NCBI GenBank assembly: GCA_030632765.1
Contig: DAOVUC010000135.1
Location: 1 to 5,357, forward strand
Source of the DNA: Candidatus Dadabacteria bacterium
GTDB lineage: Bacteria; Desulfobacterota_D; UBA1144; Nemesobacterales; UBA2774
Length of the DNA stretch: 5,357 nt
Direction of reading: 5' to 3'
In this document: one piece after another, positions 1-5,357 of the stretch
Layout: each line of letters opens with the position of its first letter
How positions within the stretch are numbered: position 1 is the first letter of the stretch
Notes under the pieces: generated by a model
Told to the model about the DNA's origin: nothing
What the model saw: only the letters and a program-made list of their open reading frames with translations
Databases searched by the model: none
Made by a program: the position numbers and the translations under genes

Positions 1-110
1 ACAAAAATCTCCAAATGATCCAGCTCTTCCCTTGTTGTGATGTGTTTGTGCTTCAATCCGTCTAATTCATCAGTGTCTAGCGGTGTGGCACCTAAGGGAT
101 ATTTAATAAT
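1..110 (-). CDS. mmpB: Mobile mystery protein B (Fic family), N-terminal part, cut by left edge
   Basis: On the minus strand this frame reads YPLGATPLDTDELDGL and then HITTREELDHLE, which matches the conserved N-terminus I recall for mobile mystery protein B, the Fic-domain partner of mobile mystery protein A. The Fic core lies outside the window, so catalytic competence cannot be judged. The frame opens after a TGA at 122-120 and has no ATG, GTG or TTG before the conserved motif (the first TTG comes after it). I chose ATT at 110-108 because GAGG at 121-118 lies seven bases upstream and because the product, (M)IKYPLGATPLD, then has the usual short lead-in. ATT at 107-105 is the alternative. 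The start is two bases beyond the mmpA stop, so translation is probably coupled. A decayed start or a sequencing error would also fit. Family: clear; start codon: uncertain. Confidence 0.8.
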   Translation of the reverse strand, partial: MIKYPLGATPLDTDELDGLKHKHITTREELDHLEIF

Positions 111-112
111 GT

Positions 113-583
113 CTATACCTCATCTTTCCAAAAATCAGGGGGCATTTCTTTCAACAATTCGTTTTGTAACCGTTCGATCTCACTAGCAATTTGCTGTTCC
201 GAGAGAGCTTGACCTTCCAGCGCCATGTGCTTGTTGGCCGCTTTCACTATACGCGTTGCCCTTATTTTGGCGCGCTCTGCCAGGATGTCTTCCACTCTAT
301 TTTTTGGTACGATAGCATAGACAAAATGGCACCCCATACCTTCCGCCATGGTCTGCATGGTTTTAAGTGTAACACCTCCTGACAGTTCATTCCTTTCAAT
401 CTTGGAGATGTCTTGTCGTGTGACACTCATACGCCCGGCAAGCTGTGCTACAGACATACCAAGAGCATTTCGGGTTGTAGATAACCAGCCTTGCTTTGGA
501 AGCTGGATTGTCCGCATCTGCTTGGCAACCTTATTAACAAGGTATTTATATTGCTCACTTGCAATCTTCTTTACAATATTCAT
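113..583 (-). CDS. mmpA: Mobile mystery protein A, helix-turn-helix regulator
   Basis: This 156-residue protein has the usual length and layout of the mobile mystery protein A family (known from family descriptions as the upstream gene of a pair with a Fic protein, often on mobile DNA). A basic N-terminal helix (1-30) leads to the family's GW at 32-33. A Cro/C1-type helix-turn-helix follows at about 43-64 (MSVAQLAGRMSVTRQDISKIER), then the signature stretch GVTLKTMQTMAEGMGCHFVYAIVP at about 70-93 (only its order is quoted). The C-terminal helical part (96-150) includes the conserved MALEGQALSEQ. The start is supported by AGGGG six bases upstream (594-590), in a leader of only about 15 nt. It precedes mmpB by two bases. 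Inference: it is the repressor of the pair and binds the 33-bp operator array upstream. The role of the pair is not established; a toxin-antitoxin-like arrangement is plausible. Confidence 0.93.
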   Translation of the reverse strand: MNIVKKIASEQYKYLVNKVAKQMRTIQLPKQGWLSTTRNALGMSVAQLAGRMSVTRQDISKIERNELSGGVTLKTMQTMAEGMGCHFVYAIVPKNRVEDILAERAKIRATRIVKAANKHMALEGQALSEQQIASEIERLQNELLKEMPPDFWKDEV

Positions 584-603
584 GGTAAACCCCTATTCCT
601 TTC

Positions 604-609
604 ATTATA
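604..609 (-). promoter_or_regulatory. -10 element of the mmpAB promoter
   Basis: The minus strand reads a perfect TATAAT here, placing the transcript start near 597 and giving a very short leader that holds the AGGAATAGGGG ribosome site. At the usual 17-bp spacing the -35 hexamer would be TATCAA (632-627), which is weak. The -10 overlaps the first palindromic box (606-625), so a protein on that box would block polymerase directly. TTGACA also occurs on this strand at 644-639 but is 29 bp away, too far to serve this -10. Confidence 0.6.
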
Positions 610-757
610 AACCTTTAAGTTGACAGTTGATATTTATTTGTCAACCTAGAGGTTTACATATTATCTGCATTTGTCAACCTAGAAGTTTACATATTATCTG
701 CATTCGTCAACCTAAGGGTTTACATATTATTTGCATTTGTCAACATATATACATACA
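606..757. repeat. Phased array of 33-bp repeats holding palindromic operators for mmpA
   Basis: Five 20-bp boxes start at 606, 639, 672, 705 and 738, exactly 33 bp apart. The type box is TGTCAACCTAGAGGTTTACA (639-658), an imperfect palindrome whose arms match except for one position on each side. The copies at 672 and 705 differ from it by one to three bases. The copy at 606 is the same box in the opposite orientation (17 of 20 matches). The copy at 738 keeps only the left arm TGTCAAC and an ACA end. The 13-bp spacers are also conserved: tattatctgcatt occurs twice exactly (659-671, 692-704) and once with a single change (725-737). A 33-bp period is about three helical turns, so all boxes face the same side of the DNA. 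The position over the mmpA promoter suggests cooperative autorepression by MmpA. This is inferred, not shown. Confidence 0.85.
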
Positions 758-789
758 CTTTTTATCGGCATAGACAGGAAGAGGAAAGG

Positions 790-852
790 ATGGCAATTCT
801 GCCTGCGCTGATGAGTTATAAAACGGACTTATATAACTCATGCGGTGCGTAA
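790..852 (+). CDS. Possible 20-residue leader peptide or gene remnant
   Basis: A short frame starts MAILPAL and ends NSCGA. It is preceded by a purine-rich stretch containing GAGGA (781-785), four bases before its ATG. A weak promoter-like pair, TTGTCA (737-742) and TTTTAT (760-765), spaced 17 bp, lies upstream and overlaps the last mmpA box. The second half of the frame runs across the distal fic operator (811-841), so selection there may be for the DNA site and not the peptide. I do not recognise the peptide. Most likely it is chance, or debris of an older gene. Confidence 0.15.
   Translation: MAILPALMSYKTDLYNSCGA
811..841. promoter_or_regulatory. Distal operator palindrome of the fic gene
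   Basis: ATGAGTTATA (811-820) and TATAACTCAT (832-841) form a perfect 10-bp inverted repeat around an 11-bp centre. The 31-bp site matches the proximal site at 940-970 in 26 of 31 positions, including most of the centre. This copy-to-copy conservation argues for a protein-binding site rather than an RNA hairpin. It lies about 170 bp upstream of the fic start, suitable for looping with the proximal sites. The likely binder is the winged helix of the Fic protein itself. Confidence 0.65.
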
Positions 853-901
853 TCATGTTGGATACAAAAAAGACAATTTAGGGATATATCTTTTCATTTC
901 A
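842..901. other. Spacer between fic operators, nothing recognised
   Basis: The stretch between the distal operator and the 12-bp inverted repeat arm holds no convincing gene, hairpin, promoter or repeat on either strand. Together with the elements listed separately, this accounts for the whole 430-bp gap between mmpA and fic. Confidence 0.5.
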
Positions 902-983
902 ATAACATAGAAACTTTTTAAGCTTATGACGTTTGTATTGTGAGCTATAAAAAGCACTTCTATAACTCATATTTCTATGTTAT
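902..983. repeat. 12-bp inverted repeat enclosing the proximal fic operator
   Basis: ATAACATAGAAA (902-913) is exactly the reverse complement of TTTCTATGTTAT (972-983). The arms enclose the operator palindrome at 940-970, and the right arm contains the extended -10 sequence of the fic promoter. The arms do not contain the TGAGYTATA half-site, so this is a second, separate symmetry. It could be a site for another protein, a DNA cruciform, or part of an older duplication. Confidence 0.45.
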
Positions 984-1000
984 AATGAGCTATAGAAGTG
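940..1000. promoter_or_regulatory. Proximal fic operator cluster with three TGAGYTATA half-sites
   Basis: Half-sites lie at 941-949 (TGAGCTATA, plus), 961-969 (TATAACTCA, minus) and 986-994 (TGAGCTATA, plus). The first two make a site like the distal one, with the same 20-bp offset. The second and third make a longer inverted repeat: CACTTCTATAACTCAT (955-970) and ATGAGCTATAGAAGTG (985-1000) are reverse complements with one mismatch, 14 bp apart. The last half-site overlaps the -10 and the transcript start, so binding would block transcription. Autoregulation by the Fic protein's winged helix is inferred. Confidence 0.7.
978..986 (+). promoter_or_regulatory. Extended -10 promoter of fic
   Basis: TGTTATAAT is a perfect extended -10 (TGn then TATAAT at 981-986). 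The -35 region 17 bp upstream (958-963, TTCTAT) is poor, as is common with extended -10 promoters. Transcription would begin near 993, leaving a leader of about 20 nt. Confidence 0.6.
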
Positions 1001-1013
1001 AGGTAATCAGCCC

Positions 1014-2123
1014 ATGACATGGAATTGGCAACAGAAAAACTGGCCTGTTTTCAACTACAAAGAAGATGAATTATCTGATTTGGAGGCACAGTTCCTGCAT
1101 AAAGCAGGGATAATGATTGGCACCCTCAAACACTTTTCAGATGATGAAAAAAGCTCATTAACTGTTGAAATCATCTCCGACGAAGCTGTTAAAACTTCTG
1201 CTATAGAAGGAGAGTTTTTAGATAGAGATTCAGTTCAATCGTCTATTCTCCGAAATTTCGGACTGAATACATCATACCGGAATATTCCGCCCGAAGAGCA
1301 GGGAATAGCAGAAATGATGGTCAGTCTTTACAAAACTTATGCTGCGCCCCTGTCTAATAAAATGCTCTTTTCCTGGCATGACATGCTGATGAATGGCCGA
1401 AGAGATTTAGAAAACATAGGACGGTACCGAACACACAAAGAGCCTATGCAAGTCGTTTCCGGGGAATATCACGAACCGAAAGTACATTTTGAAGCGCCGC
1501 CATCTACAAAAATGAAGGCGGAAATGGAACAATTTATAAAATGGTTTAAGGCAAAGCGAAGAATAGGGACATTAACCCATGCGGGAATTGCCCATTTGTA
1601 TTTTATTTCTATTCACCCCTTTGAAGACGGAAACGGCAGAATAGGGCGCGCAATCGCAGAAAAATCACTTTCGATGAGCTTAGGACATCCCACGCTGATC
1701 TCATTATCTTATATGATCGAAAAGCATAGGAAAGATTATTATAGAGCGCTGGAACTAAACAACAAAGACCAGGAGATAACAGACTGGCTCATTTATTTTG
1801 CAAAAACTATTCTTGATGCACAGAATTACACGCAAAGCTTGATAAACTTTCTCATTGAGAAAGCTAAATTCTATGATCGCTTAAAAACAACCCTCAATGA
1901 AAGACAGGAAAAGGTTATTGAGCGCATGTTCCGAGAAGGCGTAGAAGGATTTAAAGGCGGCTTAAGCGCTGAAAATTACACACGCATAACAAATACATCT
2001 CGTGCCACAGCAACCAGGGACTTGAAAGATTTAGTAAACAAGGGTGCATTAAATAAAACCGGACAGCTAAAACATACGCGCTACTATCTTAATATAGAAC
2101 ATGATAGCGTAATATCTGCTTGA
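1014..2123 (+). CDS. Fic-domain AMP-transferase-type protein, class II, with winged helix
   Basis: This 369-residue protein is a complete class II Fic enzyme. Fic proteins of this type transfer AMP from ATP to hydroxyl side chains of target proteins or of themselves; the target here is unknown. The N-terminus (MTWNWQQKNWPVF) is DUF4172-like. The inhibitory motif TSAIEG at 61-66 fits (S/T)xxxE(G/N), whose Glu65 would block ATP in the resting state. The flap lies at about 136-163, and the catalytic loop HPFEDGNGRIGR at 201-212 has every canonical residue, including His201 and Arg212. A winged helix-turn-helix follows at about 294-362, with a recognition helix near 328-341. The start is favoured by the family N-terminus; GAGG at 1000-1003 is 10 bases upstream, somewhat far. 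No separate antitoxin gene is adjacent, as expected when the inhibitory helix is built in. The operators upstream suggest that it represses itself. Confidence 0.93.
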   Translation: MTWNWQQKNWPVFNYKEDELSDLEAQFLHKAGIMIGTLKHFSDDEKSSLTVEIISDEAVKTSAIEGEFLDRDSVQSSILRNFGLNTSYRNIPPEEQGIAEMMVSLYKTYAAPLSNKMLFSWHDMLMNGRRDLENIGRYRTHKEPMQVVSGEYHEPKVHFEAPPSTKMKAEMEQFIKWFKAKRRIGTLTHAGIAHLYFISIHPFEDGNGRIGRAIAEKSLSMSLGHPTLISLSYMIEKHRKDYYRALELNNKDQEITDWLIYFAKTILDAQNYTQSLINFLIEKAKFYDRLKTTLNERQEKVIERMFREGVEGFKGGLSAENYTRITNTSRATATRDLKDLVNKGALNKTGQLKHTRYYLNIEHDSVISA

Positions 2124-2140
2124 AATTGAATTTTCATGAG

Positions 2141-2157
2141 GCGTGGCCGCAGCACGC
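2141..2157. terminator. Small GC hairpin after fic, possible terminator
   Basis: GCGTG (2141-2145) pairs with CACGC (2153-2157) around a 7-base loop, 17 bases after the fic stop. An outer pair, AAATTGA (2123-2129) with TCAATTT (2167-2173), could enclose it. There is no immediate T-run on either strand, so it is not a textbook intrinsic terminator. Confidence 0.25.
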
Positions 2158-2173
2158 ACTATAAGATCAATTT

Positions 2174-2215
2174 GTGAGAAATAGCAATCTGGATCAATAC
2201 AGTCTTATTTCTCGC
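2174..2215. terminator. Hairpin between convergent fic and MFS genes
   Basis: GAGAAATA (2176-2183) and TATTTCTC (2206-2213) are perfect complements, extendable by one mismatch or G-U pair to GTGAGAAATA and its partner. The loop is 22 bases and no T-run follows directly. Its place just past both stop codons suggests a two-way transcription end, but the structure is weak. Confidence 0.3.
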
Positions 2216-2219
2216 CTAC

Positions 2220-3464
2220 TCAAGAGGATTTTATTTTCCCACCATCAGAAAAAAATAGAATCCCGGAGGCCAAAACCGCAACCCCGCATATGGCAAACAT
2301 GGGAAGTTCTAATAGATATGCGGCCAAAAATCCCGCTGCCAAACCTGAGAGCACCTCAGCTCCTACTTCTAATGACAGGTTATTGCCGAGCGCCCTGCCC
2401 TGTGTATCTTCCCTGGCTGCAAGAGATATCATAGTTGCAGACGCCGGTAGCGCAACCGCAAGTGCCAGGCCTGGCAAAAAGAGCGATGTGTAGAGCATAA
2501 ATTCTGATTGCGGTATGATTACGAAAAGGCAGAACAGACCAAAGAGGAAAGTCGAGTAAATGGCTATTGCCCTTGCTGAATGCATCTTTGCGAGGTAACC
2601 GGTCAGCAACAAGCTTCCTATTACAACAGGCACAGCGTTCCATGCAATGTATTTTGCAAGCTCGGTCACGTCCATATCGAAATGCTCAACCAGATACATC
2701 GGGAACGCCCTGAAGAATCCAAATATTGCTAAATAAATGAGAAAGTTCACCAGATATATAACCCTTAATCTGCCGGGGTTAAATATGGTAAGCATATTGG
2801 TAAATGCTTCGCCATAACTGAGTGGGGTTCTTTTCTCCTTTGGCCTGGTTTCTTTAAATGCTATTAAAGTAAAAAAGACTGTCAAAATTAAAAGAATAAA
2901 CACTGCCCAATATGGGGTTGAATTATTGAACCATGGAACAAGATCAGGGTCGGCAAGCACTCCTCCTATTAGAGGGCCTATTACGAATGCGCCACTCGCG
3001 CTAAGATTAATATAGGCAAACATTCTAGTTCTGTTTTCCTCAGTTGTTACATCTGCAACAGCGCTCTGAGCGGTGGCGATATTAGCCTCTGCAAGCCCCA
3101 TAATCAAAGATACAACAATGAACATAGACAAGTTTTGGGCTTGTATAGCGTACCCAAGTCCTCCAAAGCAGATCGTTGTAATTATTAATGAAATTAGGAG
3201 AACCGGTTTTCTTCCGAACCGATCTGACAAAGCGCCCATTACAGGAGCCCCGAAGAACTGACCGACGGGATAAATGGCAAGTACAACGCCGAGTATTATT
3301 GTAGGGTCAGCAGTAAACGGCAGCGATCCAAGCAAAGTATCACTGCCCTCTAGAATCAGGGGTGTTAAAATAGTGATCGTGAGACTGTATCCCACAAAGC
3401 CTATAAAAATTACGATGTATAGCGGGAGTATTCTGAAAAAACTCGATTCCGCTTGATTATCCAT
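2220..3464 (-). CDS. MFS transporter, DHA1 drug:proton antiporter type
   Basis: This is a 414-residue inner-membrane protein with about twelve hydrophobic segments, split by a charged central loop near 204-231 (KETRPKEKR onward). Motif A of the major facilitator superfamily is intact after helix 2 (GALSDRFGRKP, 78-88). The helix-5 antiporter motif C is present as SGAFVIGPLIGG (157-168), which is typical of TetA-like, proton-driven exporters of the DHA1 family. The substrate cannot be read from the sequence. The ATG at 3464 is the only start after an in-frame TAG at 3482-3480. The nearest purine run, AGG at 3481-3479, is 14 bases away, so initiation looks weak or coupled. It lies 56 bp after the small membrane protein gene, with no convincing promoter between, so the two are probably cotranscribed. 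It converges with fic. Confidence 0.92.
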   Translation of the reverse strand: MDNQAESSFFRILPLYIVIFIGFVGYSLTITILTPLILEGSDTLLGSLPFTADPTIILGVVLAIYPVGQFFGAPVMGALSDRFGRKPVLLISLIITTICFGGLGYAIQAQNLSMFIVVSLIMGLAEANIATAQSAVADVTTEENRTRMFAYINLSASGAFVIGPLIGGVLADPDLVPWFNNSTPYWAVFILLILTVFFTLIAFKETRPKEKRTPLSYGEAFTNMLTIFNPGRLRVIYLVNFLIYLAIFGFFRAFPMYLVEHFDMDVTELAKYIAWNAVPVVIGSLLLTGYLAKMHSARAIAIYSTFLFGLFCLFVIIPQSEFMLYTSLFLPGLALAVALPASATMISLAAREDTQGRALGNNLSLEVGAEVLSGLAAGFLAAYLLELPMFAICGVAVLASGILFFSDGGKIKSS

Positions 3465-3520
3465 ATGGGATGAGCGTACCTAAATACAGGAAAAATGTCA
3501 GAACAAATGAAATAATCTGT

Positions 3521-3790
3521 TTAAGCTGGAGTGAGATTATTCATCATTCCGGCCAATACGCCCATGAACAAAAGAGCCGCAAATATAGCAATGAAGATAA
3601 GGGCTATAACAATATATGCTATACAGAAGTTCTTTCTGTTTACATTGGAGGTGCTCGATAACGCCCAGTACAGCAAGAATATCAAGCCTACCAAAGGAAT
3701 AGAAAGAATTATAAGAGTTATTATCCAGTCGCCTACCGTAAGCGGTTTTTCCAGCGGATTATAAGCTGGTGTACCCATAGGTGATGTCAT
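3521..3790 (-). CDS. Small two-helix membrane protein of unknown function
   Basis: This 89-residue protein has a short proline-rich N-terminus (MGTPAYNPLEKP), then the motif LTVGDWIITLIILSIPLVG opening a first membrane helix (about 20-42). A polar turn with NVNRKNFCIAY (about 49-59) leads into a second helix (about 56-82) and a short tail. I recognise this as the pattern of small unnamed bacterial membrane proteins (xVGDWxxTxxxxxIPLVG, then NPxRKNF), which have no known function. The gene looks genuine: AGGAGG at 3806-3801 sits ten bases before the ATG, and a promoter lies just upstream. It sits between the permease and MFS genes, on the same strand. Confidence 0.85.
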   Translation of the reverse strand: MTSPMGTPAYNPLEKPLTVGDWIITLIILSIPLVGLIFLLYWALSSTSNVNRKNFCIAYIVIALIFIAIFAALLFMGVLAGMMNNLTPA

Positions 3791-3817
3791 AATTGGTAAC
3801 CCTCCTTATATTGCCAC

Positions 3818-3844
3818 ATTATATTAAACTTGAATCGGTGTCAA
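3818..3844 (-). promoter_or_regulatory. Promoter of the small membrane protein gene, with overlapping palindrome
   Basis: The minus strand has TTGACA (3844-3839) and TATAAT (3823-3818), both perfect, at a 15-bp spacing that is two below the optimum. Transcription would start near 3811, a few bases before the AGGAGG. The -35 begins seven bases after the permease stop and overlaps the perfect 10-bp palindrome TCAATATTGA (3841-3850), a possible operator. The small gene and probably the MFS gene can thus be expressed apart from the permease. Confidence 0.6.
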
Positions 3845-3850
3845 TATTGA

Positions 3851-5357
3851 TCAACGCTTCCTGCTAATCATAAGCAAGGGGCAATTCGTCTCTTGTGCTA
3901 TGTAGAGCGGGAGCTTACCAAACTCTTTTTGTCTTCTGCTAAAGCGTTGAAGTCTTACTATCATTAGATCGCTATTCTCAGCGTGAGAGATTATTTCTTC
4001 TGAAACGTTATTATTCTTAACAACCATCACTTTAAATTGCCCGTGAGGCACCTGGTCCTCAGCAATCTGAAAAAGAGCTTTTCGCGCTTTATCGGTCTTC
4101 TGCCACGTTGCGTCTTCGGGCAAAACCTTTAGATAGGTGACCTCAGAATTTGTAGCTCGGCAAATGCTCCCCAAGAGCCTTGCCAATAGCTCATCCTGAG
4201 CTCCCGAACCCCTTACGGGAACGAGTATGTTTTTAACTTCCGCCAGCCGCCACATATGAGTAGTCCTGAGCACCACCACGTCGGAGTCAACGTGGTTCAT
4301 CACGTATTCTATCCTCTCTTCTGATTTCTCATTTAGATTTGTAAGCCCCAAGAGAAGACTCTCGCAGCTGTAAGCATGGGACACACGTATAATCTCATCC
4401 CATGGCTCAGAGGCAACCGTAGTGAGAGCCTCGGGTTTAAGACCCAACCCAAAGGAGGCGGATAATGCCTCTTTTAAAACTCTTTGAGCGTTATTTAATT
4501 TTTCAGGATGCGTTTCCGGATCCCAGTCCTGGGGAGTTCTCACCACTGAAAGCAATAGAACCCTTCCAGTAATTGGGGGCGCAAGAGCGCTTGCGACAGC
4601 TACCATTGGAGCCGCATGAGAAGGATTAACAATCGGCACCAGCACAAGAGGGCTTCTGCCCCTTAGGCTTACCAGGCGGGGATCGTATCCCTCGGCAGAC
4701 GCGTCGACGACCCTTGCCCGTCTCCCAAAGAGTATATAGTAGAGAATCCCCCCTAACCCTAGCCAAACAAGGGTGATTACTCCAGCAAGCGGAACTTTAA
4801 TTCCCTGAAATACCGCAAGACTAACGCAAGTCAATATCCCAAGCACAGGGACCAATGGAAAAAACGGGGTCTTAAACGGCAGGTCTTCCGGTTTGCTCCT
4901 TAAGCGTGAGAGTATGCTTATCCAGTGAGCTATGGCAAAAGAAATCAGGAATATCAAACTAGCCGCGGCACCCGCCACTGCTACGTCCGGTATGATTATA
5001 ATGGTTAAAACTAATACTGCGGCTGTGACGATAACTGCCTTTACCGGGGTCCCCCAATCTTTATCTATCTGACCCAGCTCACGGGGAAGAGTTCTATCCC
5101 TTGCCATACTAAAAGCAATGTGGGACGCACCCAGCAAGTTTGCATAGAGTGCTGAGAGCATCGAGAGAATACCAGCGACAATTACCAGCCAGAAGCCAAA
5201 TTCCCCCATATAAACTTCCGCAGCAAACAACGCTATTGATTCGGGCTGAGCTGCACCTGCCTCGGAAATAGACTCCCCCGGGCCCACCGCCGCCACTGTG
5301 ATGACCAGCATAAACAGCACATAAATCACAATTGCGACAATAAGGGATATGAACATC
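3851..5357 (-). CDS. APC-family amino-acid permease with two C-terminal UspA-like domains, N-terminus cut off
   Basis: The visible 501 residues (numbered from the ATG at 5356, which is probably internal) are the C-terminal part of an amino acid-polyamine-organocation transporter. About six membrane helices lie at 3-24, 52-76, 104-122, 126-149, 164-184 and 188-210. The conserved cytoplasmic loop of the family reads AFSMARDRTLPRELGQIDK then GTPV (81-104). Two universal-stress-protein-like domains follow, about 235-365 (starting PLVLVPIVNPSHAAP) and 373-500 (starting KNILVPVRGSG, ending CPLLMISRKR). Neither shows the usual ATP-binding GxxG-x9-GS/T motif, so they are probably of the non-ATP-binding kind. 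Such fusions are known; the Usp pair is thought to be regulatory. Full-length relatives have about twelve helices, so roughly half the transporter lies beyond the right edge. The substrate is unknown. Confidence 0.9.
   Translation of the reverse strand, partial: MFISLIVAIVIYVLFMLVITVAAVGPGESISEAGAAQPESIALFAAEVYMGEFGFWLVIVAGILSMLSALYANLLGASHIAFSMARDRTLPRELGQIDKDWGTPVKAVIVTAAVLVLTIIIIPDVAVAGAAASLIFLISFAIAHWISILSRLRSKPEDLPFKTPFFPLVPVLGILTCVSLAVFQGIKVPLAGVITLVWLGLGGILYYILFGRRARVVDASAEGYDPRLVSLRGRSPLVLVPIVNPSHAAPMVAVASALAPPITGRVLLLSVVRTPQDWDPETHPEKLNNAQRVLKEALSASFGLGLKPEALTTVASEPWDEIIRVSHAYSCESLLLGLTNLNEKSEERIEYVMNHVDSDVVVLRTTHMWRLAEVKNILVPVRGSGAQDELLARLLGSICRATNSEVTYLKVLPEDATWQKTDKARKALFQIAEDQVPHGQFKVMVVKNNNVSEEIISHAENSDLMIVRLQRFSRRQKEFGKLPLYIAQETNCPLLMISRKR

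Noticed and set aside
191..623. Open frames on the plus strand opposite mmpA
   Set aside because: They lie over a well-recognised family member on the other strand, have no ribosome site or family pattern, and are shadows of its codon use.
639..644. TTGACA as the -35 of the mmpA promoter
   Set aside because: It is 29 bp from the TATAAT. The hexamer is simply the arm of the repeated box and recurs in each copy.
606..757. CRISPR array
   Set aside because: The repeats are short and palindromic, and the 13-bp spacers are nearly identical to each other, whereas CRISPR spacers differ. No cas gene is present.
2124..2219. Island boundary or attachment site between fic and the MFS gene
   Set aside because: No tRNA, direct repeat pair or recombinase supports a junction here; only weak hairpins are present.
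2174..2643. Plus- and minus-strand open frames over the end of the MFS gene
   Set aside because: Their products are low-complexity or cysteine-rich without family features, and the MFS frame through this stretch is continuous and convincing.
5354..5356. ATG as the true start of the permease
   Set aside because: The frame is open to the window edge and the visible part begins in the middle of an APC fold, with about six helices missing.

Overview
The window has two halves. The left half (about 1-2123) is an accessory block with two different Fic-family modules pointing away from each other. The right half (about 2220-5357) is a leftward row of three membrane-protein genes with an ordinary chromosomal look. 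Nothing fixes the taxon. Clear Shine-Dalgarno sites, sigma70-type hexamers and the gene families indicate a bacterium of moderate GC, probably an environmental Gram-negative, but that is a weak inference.

Left half: the minus strand carries the mobile mystery pair. mmpA (113-583) is a complete helix-turn-helix protein. mmpB, the Fic partner, runs off the left edge, and its reading frame lacks any ATG, GTG or TTG before the conserved N-terminal motif. The best-placed start is an ATT seven bases after a GAGG. Upstream of mmpA (606-757) five operator-like boxes repeat at exactly 33 bp: four 20-bp imperfect palindromes and one half-conserved copy. Rightward from 1014 is a class II Fic AMP-transferase-type protein with a DUF4172-like N-terminus and a C-terminal winged helix. 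It has its own operator set, TGAGYTATA-N11-TATAACTCA at 811-841 and 940-970, plus a further half-site on its extended -10 promoter. The 430-bp gap between the divergent genes is therefore a dense control region in which each module seems to carry its own autoregulatory sites.

Right half, in transcription order (right to left): an APC-type amino-acid permease with two C-terminal UspA-like domains, cut by the right edge; a small two-helix membrane protein of 89 residues with its own promoter and strong ribosome site; and a DHA1-type MFS transporter. The fic and MFS genes converge on a 96-bp gap holding two modest hairpins. No tRNA, rRNA, CRISPR array, transposase or integrase was seen.
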